DNA of 14,540 bases from Phoronis ovalis (taxonomy: Eukaryota > Phoronida > Phoronidae), in NCBI GenBank assembly GCA_028565635.1, contig JAOXYB010031809.1, forward strand, positions 1-14,540, read 5' to 3'. Of this stretch, positions 9,201 through 14,349 are shown piece by piece (within the stretch, counting starts at the first letter, position 1; each line of letters starts with the position of its first letter). The notes beneath the pieces are model-generated. The model saw only the letters and a list, made by a program, of their open reading frames with translations, was not told where the DNA came from and searched no databases. The position numbers and the translations under genes were made by a program.

Positions 9201-11700
9201 TTTTGCACTTAGTAACGTAAGTACCAACATGTGTTTGTTCAGTGAGCAGAACTGACCCTCCTACATCTGTCTGCTGTATTTCTTCGCCATATTGGTGCAC
9301 CTTTTTCATAGTCTCTAAACTATCTGAATCATGAACTGCAAGATCAGTTTTCCCTTCTTCATGGGACATGCTTGCTTGTTTTGTCCTATTTTCATCCTGT
9401 TTGTTGACATCAACAGCACTATGTGCATTCTCTGTAATTTTAGTTGTTACTGGAATCCTTTTCAAGTCAAGGTTTAGTGGTCTTGCTGTTTTATTTTCTT
9501 CACTATCTTTGTTTGCTATTGTTTTCTCTGCATGAACTTGGCTTTTATTATCACTGTTAGATTCAGTTTTCCTTTCTCTTCTGCCTAGCTTAACACGGGT
9601 TTTTCCTTTTGTAAATTTTGAAGATTTTGTTGGAGATAATGTTGTTTTATCTAACGAACTAATGCTTGACGAACTAGAATTCCTACTAGAAGATATAGAT
9701 CTACAAAGCAAAGAAATTATATTGCTAATTTATGTAAAATATTGACAACATGGTTGTTCATGATCAAATGTCTTAATGTTATAAAAAATGTGTTTATTCT
9801 TGCACTAATATTTTTTGAAATTTGAGTTTTTAAAAAAGTGAGTTTTCACCAAAAGTGCTAATTACATATTCATGAGAAAAACAAGTAGAATAATTTTTCA
9901 TACTCCTTATGTTAGTACCTATCCAAAAATGTATACTTTTAATCATATTATATATTTCCAATTAACTAACTAAAATTATCTTCAAATTATAGTATAAATA
10001 AGCTTGTCAAACAGGATAAGCCACAATAAATAGCTATGAGACTCTTTAAATATTCTACAAAACATTACTACAATAATGTGGTGACTGCCCTCAATTCTTG
10101 ATTTATTGCTTCTGAGACTGGTCCAGACTACTTCATGCCACCTTACAACCTCATTCAAATAACACTGTTCACACAAAATATATATAGTTCTATTTTAATA
10201 TTGTTTCTGGAAGACATAAATAGTGTTTAAGCCAACCTTTCCAAACTTGTTTTTGGCAACTGAGATGAAGTTACAGTTTGTGCCTCATTGGTCCCATCAA
10301 ACCAGGGACTCCAAAATGTGTCATCATCAGTTGTTTTCTCTGTAGACTGTGACTGTGTCTGCGATGGTAAGTGACTTCTTGGAGCTGACAATGAGGAACT
10401 TGAAGATGCTGTAAAATTGATCGTCAAATTTCAATATAGAACACAAATGAAGTAATGTACTTTAAAATGTTTATTCTCATTTATAGCCTGTCTAATATTC
10501 CTATCAACTGGCATAAATTCAAAGTTTAATTTCATCAGTATATTACTTCTCTTCTAGGATATTACAATACGAATAGTGTGACTAACTAGCGTGTTAGTGT
10601 GTTAACAGCAATGTGTTAACATTATTTTTGTAAATATCACAGTGTGCCATAAATAAAATCTTATTGCAGTCAAATAAGTAGCAATTTAATATGGCAACAT
10701 AATGCAAACACAACTATACTTTACAACAATAGTACTGCAATTATAACGTCCATGGCTATCAAGTGAAAGGGTTTAATGAATTTTAAAGGAGGCACATATT
10801 TCAAGTGATTGCAATACTAAATTAATAATGAACAATTGAGTTGATTATAAATGCTAATAATATTTTTAAAATGGTTCAGTTTTGTTTGAATGAGCCTGAA
10901 GGTGGTAACTACCGTTCTGCACGACTTATTGGAACTATGAACTTCTTGCCCATTTTTGAAGACAAAAATGAAAAAATAATGTAATCAGCAAGAGTACCCT
11001 TTTTGTATTAAAACTTACTTTTTTGAAAAGGCAAATTTCAAAAAAATTTAGTCACATAGTTACAAAGCTGAAACTAGGCCAAAATCTCTAGAAGCAAGTC
11101 TCTGATTTTTTAATTTTTTGCTCTGCTTAAAAATTATGACTTTTAAAAATTTCATGGCTAGAAATTTTTCATTTTTTCTAACACTCATATATTTAGAAGC
11201 ACATAATTTTTTTTAAAATCTGATACACCATATTAGAGAATCCTGTTGGAAGTAAATTTTGGCCAATATTCAGATCAGCTATGTATCTGAAGAGGTGTTG
11301 GAAAAAGTGAGCTTTCACCCAAAATACCTTCCTTGCTGATTGCATAATTATGCGAGACAATTAAAGTAATTTTCATAATCCTAATAGTAGTACCTTTCCA
11401 AAAAATGTATACTTCTATTAGTTTATCTTTTTATTTAACCATCCAAAATTAACCTCCAAGTATGAAGTGTGAATAAGTTACCACAACGGGAAAAGCCATC
11501 TTAAAGAAATAGTTTCGCATAACAAAACATTGCTTAAATAGTTGAGTGACGTCCTTACATGCTGTTACAGTCGCTTGTTCATTATTACTCTCATCATTCT
11601 CATCCCCCTGTATATCTAACACCTTGTCTATTTTCTTCTGTGCATTTAACAGTGCACTAGTAGCAAAGCCTTTAAACCCAGTAGTATCCCACCAGCTCAT
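123..11700 (-). CDS. TMF1: TMF1 golgin, 5' two thirds of the gene (10 coding exons, continues off the left edge)
   Basis: TMF1 (TATA element modulatory factor, ARA160) is a Golgi coiled-coil tether. In animals it binds Rab6 through its C-terminal part and captures incoming vesicles with an N-terminal tryptophan motif; nuclear and androgen-receptor co-regulator roles are also reported. Joining the exons listed below gives about 725 residues in one frame. Residues 1-30 read MSWWDTTGFK... and end KKIDKVLDI, matching the vertebrate N-terminus (MSWF...SIDRVLDI). Residues about 105-523 are Ser/Thr/Asp-rich and probably disordered. From about residue 545 a heptad coiled coil runs to the edge and includes LTEEFTQRLAENERKLQLA, LKEKDEQIAELM and EKLSKQQLQSNNIIKKLRAK, almost identical to human TMF1 blocks (the TMF_DNA_bd region). 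Human TMF1 is about 1,090 residues, so roughly 400 C-terminal residues lie outside. Splice phases agree at every junction. The identification rests on remembered family sequence, but the agreement is extensive. Confidence 0.95.
209..518 (-). other. TMF1 intron 10 (310 bp)
   Basis: AT-rich sequence with a long pyrimidine tract before exon 11. No other feature seen. Confidence 0.85.
519..615 (-). CDS. TMF1: TMF1 exon 10, EKLSKQQL block (residues 665-697)
   Basis: The acceptor GCTTGTCTTCAG|GTGA (AG at 617-616) and the strong donor CAGAA|GTAAGT (GT at 518-517) give 97 nt. It reads G-EKLSKQQLQSNNIIKKLRAK followed by ENDNEAVINTQ. Human TMF1 has EKLSKQQLHNSNIIKKLRAK then DKENEN, the most conserved stretch seen in this window. 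Confidence 0.97.
616..1064 (-). other. TMF1 intron 9 (449 bp)
   Basis: AT-rich, no repeat or RNA gene recognised. Confidence 0.85.
1065..1138 (-). CDS. TMF1: TMF1 exon 9, KEKDEQI block (residues 640-665)
   Basis: This is a 74-nt exon between acceptor TTAATTTCAG|AAGC (AG at 1140-1139) and donor GAAG|GTATGT (GT at 1064-1063). It reads R-SSSSSATQKMLKEKDEQI then AELMTE-G, matching human LNSSETADLLKEKDEQIRGL then MEEG. The phases (2 in, 1 out) fit both neighbours. The serine run is a short hinge between two coiled-coil blocks, also present in vertebrates as a shorter NSS. Confidence 0.96.
1426..1599 (-). CDS. TMF1: TMF1 exon 8, conserved coiled coil (residues 582-640)
   Basis: The acceptor is TTTTTCTGTTGCAG|TCAAC (AG at 1601-1600) and the donor AAAAG|GTAAGG (GT at 1425-1424). 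The exon contains LTEEFTQRLAENERKLQLAA and KDRETMKKQLQSAQEEVTK, aligning with human LKDEFTQRIAEAEKKVQLAC and KERDAAKKEIKNIKEELAT. It is the strongest anchor for the TMF_DNA_bd family assignment together with the next two exons. Heptads are regular and there is no proline. Confidence 0.96.
2062..2268 (+). repeat. Direct repeat, copy 1, in TMF1 intron 7
   Basis: Starting TATATTATATAATGTCATG and ending with CCACCTCTTGTCCAAGAGTA then CCGGTCATGCA, this segment is repeated at 2532-2732 about 465-470 bp away. The right-hand 95 bp are best conserved; the AT-rich middle is diverged. No coding potential. Confidence 0.75.
2532..2732 (+). repeat. Direct repeat, copy 2, in TMF1 intron 7
   Basis: This is the diverged copy of 2062-2268, ending CCACCTCTTATCCAAGAGTA then CCAGTCATGCA. 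Just to its left, 2498-2535 holds a third partial copy of the TATAATGCCATGCTATCTGT start, so local tandem slippage has also occurred. Confidence 0.75.
2776..2879 (-). CDS. TMF1: TMF1 exon 7, start of the main coiled coil (residues 548-582)
   Basis: The acceptor TATGCTTTTCAG|AAG (AG at 2881-2880) has a good pyrimidine tract; the exon starts at a codon boundary. It reads KLAEMAEILDARERRLVQQS then KENMDLQECNNILR, equivalent to human FLNEKLEKREAQLLSLSKEK. The donor AGAAG|GTTGGT (GT at 2775-2774) leaves two bases. The frame is also open upstream to 3032, but that stretch lies across the acceptor and is Cys/aromatic-rich, unlike the coiled coil, so I treat it as intron. The intron before it is 4.8 kb. 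Confidence 0.93.
3938..3969. repeat. 11-bp perfect hairpin in a foldback-rich patch
   Basis: GGAAAACGGTC (3938-3948) pairs exactly with GACCGTTTTCC (3959-3969) around a 10-nt loop. The surrounding 3870-4000 has further small foldbacks (TTTCT-GGC-AGAAA at 3881-3893) and repeated CATGAAG and CGGTTTC words, and is more GC-rich than its surroundings. It is probably the remnant of a dispersed repeat. Confidence 0.5.
5394..7208. repeat. 1.8-kb intronic array of alternating short and long modules, with inverted-repeat-like ends
   Basis: The core motif ATGGCCACCAGTCGGCCAT recurs, with changes, near 5771, 5919, 6223, 6548, 6693 and 7010. Spacings are about 148, 304, 325, 145 and 317, so a short module of about 147 bp and a long one of about 300-325 bp alternate irregularly. 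Both contain variants of TTTGACCTGTATTTACCCTG and TGTACCAAATATAAAGCTGA. The left end has a 6-bp-stem hairpin (5394-5409) followed by ATGCCCATCATATGATG. The right end has a hairpin (7177-7208) ending GATGGGCAT, the inverse of the left ATGCCCATC. Several ORFs of 60-90 codons cross the array on both strands but have no conserved frame, so I regard the array as non-coding. It could be a non-autonomous transposon with internal tandem repeats. Confidence 0.8.
7177..7208. repeat. Interrupted hairpin at the right end of the array
   Basis: TCACTAT-TAC-ATAGTGA (7185-7201) forms a 7-bp stem with a 3-nt loop, and an outer ATGCC (7177-7181) pairs with GGCAT (7204-7208). It coincides with the end of recognisable array sequence, which is where elements such as Helitrons and HINEs carry a hairpin; no CTRR end was confirmed. 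Confidence 0.55.
7673..7743 (-). CDS. TMF1: TMF1 exon 6, short 71-nt exon (residues 524-547)
   Basis: This exon was found by phase. Exon 5 leaves one base and exon 7 starts at a codon boundary, so the missing piece must be 3n+2 nt. At this place the minus strand has a good acceptor, ATCTTTTGTAG|GTATG (AG at 7745-7744), and a donor, TTAAAG|GTAAAG (GT at 7672-7671), enclosing 71 nt. It reads G-MSEELNVQISESTGGLHPQKLLK and runs straight into KLAEMAEILDARE of exon 7, giving a smooth entry to the coiled coil. Amino-acid conservation with vertebrates here is too low to confirm it independently. Confidence 0.85.
7744..8990 (-). other. TMF1 introns 5 (7744-8118) and 4 (8665-8990) around exon 5
   Basis: Short AT-rich introns of 375 and 326 bp with no repeat or RNA gene recognised. 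Intron 5 was bounded only after exon 6 was recognised. Confidence 0.8.
8119..8664 (-). CDS. TMF1: TMF1 exon 5, disordered segment with the TSSDIEII motif (residues 342-524)
   Basis: The acceptor is AAATTCCAG|ATGC (AG at 8666-8665). Joined in phase 1 to exon 4 it reads NAVDVKHTPLNISG. It contains TTTSSDIEIIS, which matches the conserved TSTTSDIEVLDHES segment of human TMF1, and later GRFSDLEQLSPGSSNGD. The donor is ACTCG|GTAGGC (GT at 8118-8117), leaving one G. The next conserved coiled-coil exon (2776-2879) begins in phase 0, so a further exon must lie between; see 7673-7743. Confidence 0.92.
8991..9700 (-). CDS. TMF1: TMF1 exon 4, long Ser/Thr-rich disordered segment (residues 105-342)
   Basis: This is the largest exon, 710 nt. 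The acceptor is GCTTTGTAG|ATCT (AG at 9702-9701) and the donor ACAA|GTATGT (GT at 8990-8989), leaving one base. It opens with serine clusters (SISSSRNSSSSSISS) and a basic patch (KGKTRVKLGRRERK), followed by acidic, Asn/Thr-rich low-complexity sequence without a predicted fold. Vertebrate TMF1 has an equally long, poorly conserved region here, so only position and composition support it rather than residue identity. The basic patch could be a nuclear-localisation or membrane-contact segment; that is speculation. Confidence 0.88.
9837..10092 (+). repeat. Diverged duplicate of the sequence beside exon 2, in TMF1 intron 3
   Basis: AAGTGAGTTTTCACC, AAAAATGTATACTTTTA, AAAATTATCTTCAAATTATA and ACAAAACATTACT occur in the same order and spacing as their counterparts in 11305-11555. 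This makes a clear but old duplication about 1.47 kb apart. The bases corresponding to the exon 2 donor GTAAGG are changed here (TTGAGG), so it is not a usable splice site. Confidence 0.7.
10237..10408 (-). CDS. TMF1: TMF1 exon 3 (residues 48-105, acidic-aromatic motif)
   Basis: The acceptor TTTTACAG|CATC (AG at 10410-10409) joins in phase 1 to exon 2 and opens a serine run. The exon then carries TTDDDTFWSPWFDGT, which sits where vertebrate TMF1 has the acidic-aromatic motif ESENFFSAFLSP, so I take it as the counterpart. The donor is GAAAG|GTTGGC (GT at 10236-10235), a weak but usable site leaving two bases (phase 2) that complete AGA with the next exon. The open frame continues to a stop at 10227-10229 if the donor is not used. 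Confidence 0.85.
11305..11555 (+). repeat. Duplicate partner reaching the exon 2 donor, in TMF1 intron 2
   Basis: This is the partner of 9837-10092; it begins AAGTGAGCTTTCACCC and ends within the splice donor region of exon 2 (GTAAGG at 11558-11553). I could not follow convincing similarity into the exon itself. Confidence 0.7.
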
Positions 11701-11710
11701 GTTGTGTCTC
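11559..11710 (-). CDS. TMF1: TMF1 exon 2, start codon and vesicle-capture motif (residues 1-47)
   Basis: The start ATG is at 11700-11698 with A at -3. The first residues MSWWDTTGFK correspond to the conserved golgin N-terminal tryptophan motif (W3, W4 here; W3, F4 in human), shown in the family to bind Golgi-derived carriers. The amphipathic stretch ending IDKVLDI is nearly invariant in TMF. The acceptor is either TTGCAG|GAGAC (exon from 11710) or, six bases earlier, TTACAG|TTGCAG (exon from 11716); both leave the coding sequence unchanged. The donor is GCAT|GTAAGG (GT at 11558-11557), leaving one base (phase 1). Frame beyond the donor stays open to 11449 but is intron. Confidence 0.93.
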
Positions 11711-11902
11711 CTGCAACTGTAAGATATTAAAAGTGCAGCCGCAAATAATAATCATATATTTATGATTGATAGTATTATTTAGAGACTGAGTATATAAATC
11801 TTAAATACGAGCGACGAGCTAAGCATGTCTCAAAGCTAATGTATGAAGTAAAAGAAAATCACTTGATTCTTTTTATAGAAATATCTTGATAAATACTAGG
11901 CC

Positions 11903-11975
11903 GAATAAATCCATCTGTTAGTTTTCTGTACCTTCTCAACTAACGTCTGGGATTAACCATAGCCAATTTTTGTTA
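11903..11975 (+). repeat. Left member of a second inverted repeat pair in TMF1 intron 1
   Basis: The stretch beginning GAATAAATCCATCTGTTAG and containing CTTCTCAACTAACGTCTGGG matches the reverse complement of 12699-12780 with scattered changes and a small indel. It is independent of the TIR elements, because its partner lies in the spacer between them. Origin unknown. Confidence 0.7.
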
Positions 11976-12254
11976 CATTCCTTCAATTTAACAAGGGCAA
12001 AATAATTAAGTCATTAAACTTTTCACCTGACTTTGCCCAACCAAAATAAGTCTTTCTCTGTGTTCTGAATAGACATCGCCGGGGAGCTTGCTTTTTGCTT
12101 AGCGACTATGGATAAACTCTGGCAGGATAGCTAGATTGTGTGTGATCGACCCCCTAACCGCTTAGTCCAATGTTACGCCTATTATTATAAACTTTCACAG
12201 ATACTTTATATATAAATAAAGGGATTATCGTTCTTCTGCTTTTCGATATAGTAT

Positions 12255-12683
12255 CCCAGGGGGGTACTCAATGTATTTTTTGGTGCGGGTGTGCAGCCCA
12301 GTTGGAAATTTTGGATTTGGATTGTATACTTCTTACTGTATTTTTTTGGATTGCTACCGTAAAGAAATTCAAAAATTTGGATTGCTACCCGCTACTTACA
12401 GCAAATAGTTTGGATTAATTGTAGGTTTGTATCCATAAAACGATTTTTGAAATTTGGTTTGTATCAGTCAGTTTGCGTAAAAATGGATTGCTACTCAAAT
12501 ATTTTAGAATTTTGGATTGCTACCCTTATATTTCACAAAATTTGGATTGCTACCCTTATATTTAAAAAATTGCTACCCTAAAATTTCCAAAAATTTGGAT
12601 TGGGTTTGCTACCACAAGCTAAAATTTTGGATTGGGTTCCGCGGCACATTCCTGTATTCAAAAAACCTTGAGTACCCCCAGGG
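12255..12683 (+). mobile_element. TIR-bearing non-autonomous element, copy 1 (429 bp)
   Basis: The ends are CCCAGGGGGGTACTCAA at the left and TTGAGTACCCCCAGGG at the right, an almost perfect terminal inverted repeat. The inside is a run of degenerate TTGGATTGCTACCC units, unable to encode a protein. It is flanked by ATAGTAT (12248-12254) and ATAATAT (12684-12690), a possible 7-bp target duplication with one mismatch. It is MITE-like; the superfamily cannot be assigned from this sequence alone. Confidence 0.75.
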
Positions 12684-12698
12684 ATAATATTTATTGTT

Positions 12699-12780
12699 TA
12701 AACAAAAATTGACTATGATTAAACCCAGACGTTAGTTGAGAAGATACGAAACTAAGAACACTAACGGATGGATTTATTCA
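12699..12780 (-). repeat. Right member of the second inverted repeat pair
   Basis: On the plus strand this runs from AAACAAAAATTGACTATG through CCCAGACGTTAGTTGAGAAG to GGATGGATTTATTC, the inverse of 11903-11975. It occupies about half of the 165-bp gap between the two TIR elements. Confidence 0.7.
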
Positions 12781-12848
12781 GACTGGATAAATATGGACTA
12801 ATGGTTTTATTTAATCTTCACTTTTCTTGATAGATGCACACACTAGGT

Positions 12849-13232
12849 CCCGGGGGGTACTCAAGGCTTTTTGACTATGGGGATGTGCCGCGGAACCCAA
12901 TCCAAAATTTTAGCTTGTGGTAGCAAACCCAATCCAAATTTTTGGAAATTTTAGGGTAGCAATCTAAATTTTAAAATATTTGAGTATAGCAATCTATTTT
13001 TACACAAACTGATTGATACAAACGAAATTCCAAAATTGATTTATGGAATTATGGATATAAACCTAAAATTAATCCAAATTGCTGTAAGCAGTGGGTAGCA
13101 ATTCCAAATTTTCAAATATCATTACGGAAGCAATCCAAAAAAATACATTAAAAAGTATACAATCCAAATCCAAAATTTTCAACTCGGCTGCACACCCCCA
13201 CCAAAAAAAAACTCGAGTACCCCCCTCCCGGG
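12849..13232 (-). mobile_element. TIR-bearing non-autonomous element, copy 2, inverted (384 bp)
   Basis: This is the same family as 12255-12683 in the opposite orientation: CCCGGGGGGTACTCAAGG at the left and GAGTACCCCCCTCCCGGG at the right, with internal GGTAGCAATCCAAA units. Both copies share the GC-rich TTCCGCGGCACA subterminal block (plus strand at about 12637, inverse at about 12885). Flanks CACTAGGT (12841-12848) and TACTAGGT (13233-13240) look like an 8-bp target duplication with one mismatch, pointing to its own insertion rather than a copy-flip of the neighbour. Confidence 0.75.
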
Positions 13233-13319
13233 TACTAGGTACTGTATTCAGTCACTATATACTATATAAAATGATTTTATGCTCGTTGTGTATATAGTGA
13301 CTGAATACAGTACCTAGTA
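13233..13319. repeat. Perfect 30-bp inverted repeat with a 27-nt AT-rich loop
   Basis: The left arm 13233-13262 begins TACTAGGTACTGTATTCAG; the right arm 13290-13319 is its exact reverse complement. The first eight bases of the left arm are also the right flank of the inverted TIR element. The 87-bp unit resembles a small fold-back (MITE-type) element and could extrude as a cruciform. Confidence 0.85.
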
Positions 13320-13761
13320 TTTTGTGCTGGTATTTGGACCTGGGTATTTAGATAGCTTGCTGTAGTAAGACTAAGAGTTGTATTTGAATTAAATCAATTA
13401 ACGAGTAAAGTGTGTGCATCTAAATGTACAAACTATAAACAGTAAAGGAACTAATCAACCACGCGCCAGGTAATGGTGGCACTGACAGGATGAATATGAT
13501 TGAGCTTGAATGAAGTAGGAAGGAATTAATCGACGGTAGACCTGAGGTGGACACAGAGACTGTCAGACTCAGACTAGTCAGAGTCAGACTGCCATGGCCA
13601 TGGCCCATGGGGCATGACATGATGATCTAATCATCTGGGACATGTACCTGGAAGCTAAACAAGTACAACGCCAATACACGTTTCCCGCGAAGATATCAGG
13701 AATAATGTATGAACTGTTGAATATCTTACCTCTAGACATCATTTAGAAGAACGTGGCTACC

Positions 13762-13818
13762 TTACATGTCGGGCTGATTGTATCTGCACAACGAAATGTT
13801 CGTCTGTCTCTCCGCCAT
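13762..13818 (-). other. uORF1 in the TMF1 5' UTR exon (18 codons)
   Basis: An ATG inside the ATGGCGGAG element opens a frame MAERQTNISLCRYNQPDM that stops at TAA 13764-13762. Its last codon is itself an ATG directly followed by TAA, a minimal start-stop ORF. It will be in the mRNA only if transcription starts upstream of 13818, which is not shown by the sequence. If so it could lower TMF1 translation. No homologue is claimed for the peptide. Confidence 0.45.
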
Positions 13819-13823
13819 ATTGT
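13812..13823 (-). promoter_or_regulatory. YY1-type element (AATATGGCGG)
   Basis: The minus strand reads ACAATATGGCGG, close to the YY1 consensus AANATGGCGGC. In animal housekeeping promoters this element usually sits just downstream of the transcription start and points along the gene, as it does here relative to TMF1. With the CRE it is the best indication of where TMF1 transcription begins. There is no TATA box in the expected position. Confidence 0.5.
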
Positions 13824-13830
13824 AAATACA

Positions 13831-13844
13831 GAATGACGTCATTC
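13831..13844. promoter_or_regulatory. CRE palindrome upstream of TMF1
   Basis: GAATGACGTCATTC is a perfect 14-nt palindrome containing the full cAMP-response/ATF site TGACGTCA (13834-13841). It lies about 10 bases upstream of the YY1-like element and about 100 bases upstream of the exon 1 donor, a usual place for CREB/ATF sites in TATA-less promoters. Being symmetric it could also serve transcription to the right, but no coding exon is visible on that side. Confidence 0.6.
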
Positions 13845-14225
13845 AGAAGTTCGAATACGTGTTCATTTTGGCTTTTTAAAGTAGAAAATATATGGATGTC
13901 GTACGCAAAAAATATCCGACTATGTGTACATTGATCCTTTTTTATTCCAGCAGTATTTGAGGCATGATTTTTCAGGGTTTACAAAGATAAAAGAGTTTTT
14001 TATAGTCCCAGGATATGACATCACTTTTTGGATAGCTGTGTTATCCGTATGCTGACAAATATTTTTATTACTTAATTTCTTTTCGTGTATTTTAGGTTGA
14101 AAGAGATGAATAAAGGGATATTGTCTTAAATTCTCTATCTTTGTGCATCAAAATAAGCTAACAGTTTCCTCTTATTGCAATAGTATGATCGACTATCCTG
14201 AAATATCGTAAACGTCACAGAGCAT
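13845..14225. other. Gap between the TMF1 promoter and the tRNA gene
   Basis: About 380 bp of AT-rich sequence with no ORF, repeat or motif that I can support. It separates a pol II gene reading left from a pol III gene reading right. The sequence right of the tRNA (14350-14540) is likewise featureless. Confidence 0.6.
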
Positions 14226-14338
14226 GCCCCCGTAGCACAATCGGTTAGCGCGCCGTACTTATATGTCAGTAATTATCGTGAGCAATCACGGTTGGCGTAG
14301 CAATGCGGAGGTTGTGAGTTCGAGCCTCACCGGGGGCA
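14226..14338 (+). tRNA. tRNA-Ile(UAU) with a 39-nt intron
   Basis: The acceptor stem GCCCCCG (14226-14232) pairs with CGGGGGC (14331-14337), with discriminator A at 14338 and no encoded CCA, as in eukaryotes. The D arm is GCAC/GCGC with one A-C mismatch. The anticodon stem CCGTA (14253-14257) pairs with TGCGG (14304-14308), and the loop CTTATA gives anticodon TAT at 14260-14262. The T arm GTGAG/CTCAC encloses TTCGAGC. The intron (14264-14302) falls between positions 37 and 38, the standard site, and metazoan tRNA-Ile(UAU) genes normally carry one. A box (TAGCACAATCG) and B box (GTTCGAGCC) fit the pol III consensus. The anticodon stem differs from the human one (CGGTA/TGCCG) by compensating changes, supporting a working gene. 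It decodes AUA. Confidence 0.95.
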
Positions 14339-14344
14339 CTTAAC

Positions 14345-14349
14345 TTTTT
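14345..14349 (+). terminator. Pol III terminator of the tRNA-Ile gene
   Basis: A run of five T residues starts seven bases after the discriminator base. T4 or longer is sufficient for RNA polymerase III termination in animals, so the primary transcript would have a very short 3' trailer. Confidence 0.75.

Larger units (their letters stand above)
9701..11558 (-). other. TMF1 introns 3 (9701-10236) and 2 (10409-11558)
   Basis: Apart from the duplicated segment in each (9837-10092 and 11305-11555), these are AT-rich and featureless. 10430-11300 holds poly-T/poly-A tracts but no gene. Confidence 0.8.
11711..13729 (-). other. TMF1 intron 1 (2,019 bp), interrupts the 5' UTR
   Basis: It contains the two facing TIR elements, the 11903/12699 inverted repeat and the 13233-13319 fold-back. 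11990-12250 is unique-looking. 13320-13720 has a patch of GTCAGA words and CCATGGCC repeats (about 13556-13610) but no gene. Confidence 0.7.
11697..13742 (-). other. uORF2 spanning the 5' UTR intron; stop overlaps the TMF1 start (ATGA)
   Basis: Exon 1 ends ATGATGTCTAGAG (13742-13730). Spliced to exon 2 (from 11710) it reads MMSRGDTT and stops at TGA 11699-11697, which overlaps the main ATG (11700-11698) as ATGA. Using the alternative acceptor six bases upstream adds two codons and keeps the same frame. The uORF start has a poor context (T at -3), the main start a better one (A at -3). This arrangement would permit leaky scanning or termination-reinitiation; that function is inference. Confidence 0.4.
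13730..13830 (-). other. TMF1: TMF1 non-coding exon 1 (5' UTR); upstream end uncertain
   Basis: The 3' border is a strong donor: TCTAGAG|GTAAGAT, with GT at 13729-13728. No minus-strand reading frame through this exon continues into the conserved MSWW start, so it is 5' UTR. The transcription start is not directly visible; I place it near 13830 because a CRE palindrome and a YY1-type element lie there and no TATA box is seen. It would be spliced to the acceptor at 11711-11712. Exon identity is inferred from the donor and the promoter-like patch, since 5' UTR carries no protein evidence. Confidence 0.6.

Noticed and set aside
9982-10176. 64-codon minus-strand open frame in intron 3 that overlaps the duplicated segment
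   Set aside because: No splice sites bring it in frame with neighbours, and exons 3 and 4 already join perfectly in phase.
13556-13610. GTCAGACTCAGAC / CCATGGCC patch as a palindrome or binding cluster
   Set aside because: The halves are direct rather than inverted repeats and do not form a proper palindrome; low-complexity sequence suffices as an explanation.
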